The notes beneath the pieces are model-generated. The model was given only the letters and a program-made list of their open reading frames with translations. It had not been told where the DNA came from and made no database searches. Positions 61,670-64,000 of a DNA stretch of 64,000 nt are shown here, piece by piece. The stretch comes from an uncultured Prevotella sp. GTDB taxonomy: Bacteria; Bacteroidota; Bacteroidia; Bacteroidales; Bacteroidaceae. The stretch lies in the NCBI GenBank assembly GCA_900315635.1, contig OMZV01000004.1, positions 60,135 to 124,134 on the forward strand. The letters are read 5' to 3'. Both the position numbers and the translations under genes were made by a program. Position 1 is the first letter of the stretch. Each line of letters begins with the position of its first letter.

Positions 61670-62605
61670 CTATAGACTGCCGATAAACGTCTTGGCGTTG
61701 TCAACCAGTTGGCGAAGGGCTGTCTCTTCCATCGGATAGTGGCCGCCACCAGAGAGGATCTAAACCGTAAAAGGAGCCTTGATACCTTTCATGGAGATTT
61801 GGCCCAGTTTCAGCGGTGTCCAACGGTCCAGCTCGGGTTGGGTAAGCAAGATGGGGCATTTGTCGTAATCCTCGACAGGAATAGGCATCCGATAGGTCAT
61901 GTACTCGGCAAGGAATTGCAGTTGCACGCTTGCGCCTCCCGAAGCCGAGTCTTCCATCATGATTTTTAAGGCCTCAGGATTGTTGGTGAGCGCATCCATC
62001 TTTGAAACCTTCTTCATAGGTATCATCAGCCGGCGCAGCGGAGTCTTCGACAATGCCTGCATAGTCGGCACCACCATCCACGACGTCCCCTTGAACTTCG
62101 ATGTCTCCTCTCCAACGGTCTTGTCGTCGTTCTTCAGGAAGCACATGCCAATAATGCCATACACTTCGTCCATGTAGCACGAGGCATGATAAGTGATCAT
62201 TCCTCCGGCACTCAACCCGTAGAGCACCGGCTTCTTGTGGTCGCGCCGTGTCTCAGCGTTCACGAAGTCAGCAAACGCATGTACCCAATTGTCGTAGGTC
62301 ACGTCTTTCTGCTTCACCTCGGTCATGCCATAGCCCAAATTGTCCATCGCCACCACCTCATAGCCAAGGGCTGCCATCTTATGACCAAAAATCATCATCA
62401 GCTGCCGGCCGTTGGTACCGACACCGTGATGCAGGAAAATACGGTATTCTGATTGTGGATTGGCATAGCGGTCAATGTGCATGACATTGCCATTCCATTC
62501 CCATGTCTCTTCCTCAGGCAGGAAGTCATCTCTCATCTGAAAGTCCTTGGGCAGCAGGGCATTCACCTGCTTCCAAGCGTTGTTGTCACTGGCATACGTT
62601 TTCAT
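61670..62605 (-). pseudogene. Alpha/beta hydrolase interrupted by an in-frame amber codon
   Basis: The frame from ATG 62605 gives 281 residues to a TAG at 61762-61760, and continues in the same frame for 29 more codons (ILSGGGHYPMEET...) to a stop at 61670. Full length would be 311 residues plus stop. Nucleophile elbow GLSAGG (about 132-137), acid in QPELDRWTP. The catalytic His would be in GGGHYP, which lies after the TAG, so the short product should be inactive. Readthrough cannot be excluded. Crp/Fnr regulator upstream on the same strand. Confidence 0.78.
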
Positions 62606-62686
62606 CTTCTTTTGCTTGTTTTGTTCTACTTTGATGATTAACGCTGCAAAGGTAAGATGAATAAAATGAAAGGTGCTTAAATTAAT

Positions 62687-63271
62687 TTAAGAAAACAATT
62701 TCGCCTTCAATTTTGACAGCCACACGGGTGTTATTCCCATGAAGCTGGCAATGTTTTGAACAGGGAAACGGCCGAAGAGGAAGGCAAAGTGCTCGTATAG
62801 CCACTCAAGATACTCTTCGGAGGTCAACGTCAATTGGTTGTTGCGCAGCTGTTCCGTGATGAGAAACAGCTGTTCGGTAGCATGGGTGTAGAAACGCAGC
62901 ACCTCGATGTCTTGCAAAATATATTGGTAGAAATACTCAAAGTCAATCACGGCCACGACCGTATGTTCCGTAGCCCGCACCTCGTAGCAAGAATGTTTAT
63001 GTTGGAAGAACACATCGTATGACTTGAAGAACGGGCAGAACTGCTCTGTGTGGAACATGATGGTACGCTTCTCTCCATTGCTGCCTACGAAGTCGGTGAT
63101 CACAGCTCCCTCGATAATCATAAACAGTTTCTTTGCAGACGACTGGAAGTTGATGAGACAATGTCCCTTTTCCACGACTTCTATCTCTGTGCATTGGCTG
63201 AGAATGTCATAGAATTCCTTGTTCTCGAACTTTGGCAAGAGGCCAATGAGCTTTTCGTAATAGTTTTGCAT
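62687..63271 (-). CDS. Crp/Fnr-family regulator
   Basis: 194 residues: cyclic-nucleotide-binding-like beta domain (about 20-120) with KKLFMIIEGAVITDF, and a C-terminal helix-turn-helix (FPVQNIASFMGITPVWLSKLK). No Cys cluster for iron-sulfur sensing. Bacteroidota carry many of these with unknown ligands. Possibly controls the broken hydrolase. Confidence 0.85.
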   Translation of the reverse strand: MQNYYEKLIGLLPKFENKEFYDILSQCTEIEVVEKGHCLINFQSSAKKLFMIIEGAVITDFVGSNGEKRTIMFHTEQFCPFFKSYDVFFQHKHSCYEVRATEHTVVAVIDFEYFYQYILQDIEVLRFYTHATEQLFLITEQLRNNQLTLTSEEYLEWLYEHFAFLFGRFPVQNIASFMGITPVWLSKLKAKLFS

Positions 63272-63289
63272 ATCTCATCTCGTTTCTTG

Positions 63290-63320
63290 CAAAGATAGGC
63301 TTTTTCTGCGATGTCTCAAA
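63290..63320 (-). promoter_or_regulatory. Promoter of the Crp/Fnr gene
   Basis: On the minus strand: TTTG (63320-63317), 19 bases, TATCTTTG (63297-63290), 18 bases before the ATG. Confidence 0.65.
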
Positions 63321-63425
63321 ATATTCTGGTATAAAAAAAATCCCGTTATATTGATAGGGGCTAAGAAATAAATGGAGGATAAAGTTCTGGTAGCATCGCA
63401 TAAGCAAAATCCTAATTGTGTTGAG

Positions 63426-63465
63426 CCGGTATCATCAGCTTATCAACTGATGATACCGGTTTTTC
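63426..63465. terminator. Isolated terminator
   Basis: CCGGTATCATCAG and CTGATGATACCGG form a perfect 13-base stem followed by TTTTTCG. No intact gene ends near it, so it may be left from a lost gene. The rest of the gap 63272-63735 holds the Crp/Fnr promoter, a short remnant and a TACCTTTG box (63701-63708). Confidence 0.65.
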
Positions 63466-63498
63466 GTCTATACAGCTATATTCTTACCAATACTTAGT

Positions 63499-63591
63499 TC
63501 ATATTCCCAAGGCCTCCACCCACTGAGCAAGCTCTTCATCTGATGGTGCGTTGAGCAGTTTGCCCTCTCTCCACTTTATAAAAAGATTCAT
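63499..63591 (-). pseudogene. Possible C-terminal remnant of a flavodoxin-like protein
   Basis: A 30-codon frame: FIKWREGKLLNAPSDEELAQW then VEALGI and a stop. It looks like the last residues of a flavodoxin-family protein (acidic, ending in W-x-x-x-L-G-I). No start region is visible. Weak call. Confidence 0.3.
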
Positions 63592-63735
63592 CGTACAATC
63601 TCTATGCTCCGTTGTTGCGAGACAAGCATGTATCTTCGGAATCCACAATTTGGGTTAATCAATCAGTAAATCAGTTAGGTGGAAATTGCTGAAATTGTCT
63701 TACCTTTGCAGCATCCAATCAACAATAAGTAAAAT

Positions 63736-64000
63736 ATGGCAAAGATCGCATTAGGAACTTGGGCATGTAGAACCACAACATCGCAGAGATACGCCGTGCC
63801 AACGAGATTCTCTCCGAGGCTGGTTTCAAGGTATCCTATGGCTCCGACTATCCCTACATCGACCGACAGGTGCTCACCAAGGGCCTACAGCGCATGCGCC
63901 AGTATCTGACCGAGGAACACGACCTCGCGCCTTATAAGGATTTGATTTTATATAAGAATGCAGAATGGCTTTTAGGTCGATCTGACAAGCCATACAAAAC
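63736..64000 (+). pseudogene. Chimeric remnant: aldo/keto-reductase start joined to an amidohydrolase end
   Basis: ATG 63736 begins MAKIALGTWA, the usual start of an aldo/keto reductase, but after ten codons the similarity stops. From 63771 another frame reads NHNIAEIRRANEILSEAGF, VSYGSDYPYIDRQ and LILYKNAEWLLG, the C-terminal part of an amidohydrolase, open to the window edge. A TAG (63768-63770) precedes it in that frame. The junction near 63767 is best explained by a deletion that fused two genes. The gene runs on past the window. Confidence 0.62.

Noticed and set aside
61501-61686. 61-codon plus-strand frame MVSYFLWPM...
   Set aside because: It overlaps the C-terminal part of the interrupted hydrolase on the other strand and has no similarity I recognise. 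The rest of 61452-61669 shows nothing I can name.

Overview
The window is a chromosomal segment of a member of the Bacteroidales, most likely a Prevotella-related gut or oral anaerobe. Evidence read from the sequence: many promoters of the Bacteroidota type (TTG, about 19-20 bases, then TAnnTTTG), four TonB-dependent outer-membrane receptors, a DUF6377 sensor-regulator, the carboxynorspermidine decarboxylase NspC, an oxygen-sensitive class III ribonucleotide reductase (NrdD/NrdG) and few Shine-Dalgarno sequences.

Layout. 1-3.2 kb: start of a GH36 alpha-galactosidase and a TonB-dependent receptor, with a DUF6377 regulator pointing away (3.5-5.2 kb). 5.3-9.7 kb: a PafA-type phosphatase and the uxuA-uxuB uronate operon. 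10-20.9 kb: small membrane protein, GH25 lysozyme, zinc-ribbon membrane protein, NTP_transf_5 protein, mgsA, a substrate-binding-like lipoprotein coupled to a TPR protein, mtaB coupled to a GT2 glycosyltransferase, and a small lipoprotein. 21-24 kb: nrdD-nrdG. 24.4-27.6 kb: a fucose/arabinose-isomerase-like protein, the SRP RNA (ffs), a tRNA-Thr(TGT) and a CyuA-type cysteine desulfidase. 27.7-36.7 kb: cupin, Oar-like TonB receptor, two small proteins, a 29-residue membrane peptide behind a structured leader, a GH59 (galactocerebrosidase-like) enzyme, a DUF1573 protein and a 69-residue leader-peptide-like protein. 36.7-46 kb: nspC, an M16 peptidase, a small helicase-associated-type protein, htpG and a third full TonB receptor. 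46.1-47.8 kb: a three-gene toxin-antitoxin-like cassette (DUF3791 / DUF3990 ADP-ribosyltransferase-like / small partner) divergent from a NUDIX hydrolase. 48-52.4 kb: a secreted M6 metallopeptidase followed by three secreted proteins, two carrying FISUMP-type domains.

52.6-64 kb is different in kind. It is a string of small redox and hydrolase genes, several with their own AraC or Crp/Fnr regulator, and at least six carry lesions: a flavin-reductase remnant, a LysE exporter with an out-of-frame internal deletion, an HXXEE membrane protein that has lost its HXXEE region, an MBL-fold hydrolase frameshifted by a 4-base duplication, an alpha/beta hydrolase cut by an amber codon before its catalytic histidine, and a chimera of an aldo/keto-reductase start with an amidohydrolase tail. 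The neighbouring regulators look intact. This reads as an accessory island that is decaying.

Across the window an interspersed intergenic repeat with the core GGGCATCTTTTACAA recurs in at least four gaps. The toxin-like cassette, this repeat family, the 29-residue peptide locus and the decaying island are the most unusual items. No CRISPR array, rRNA operon, transposase or prophage gene was seen.
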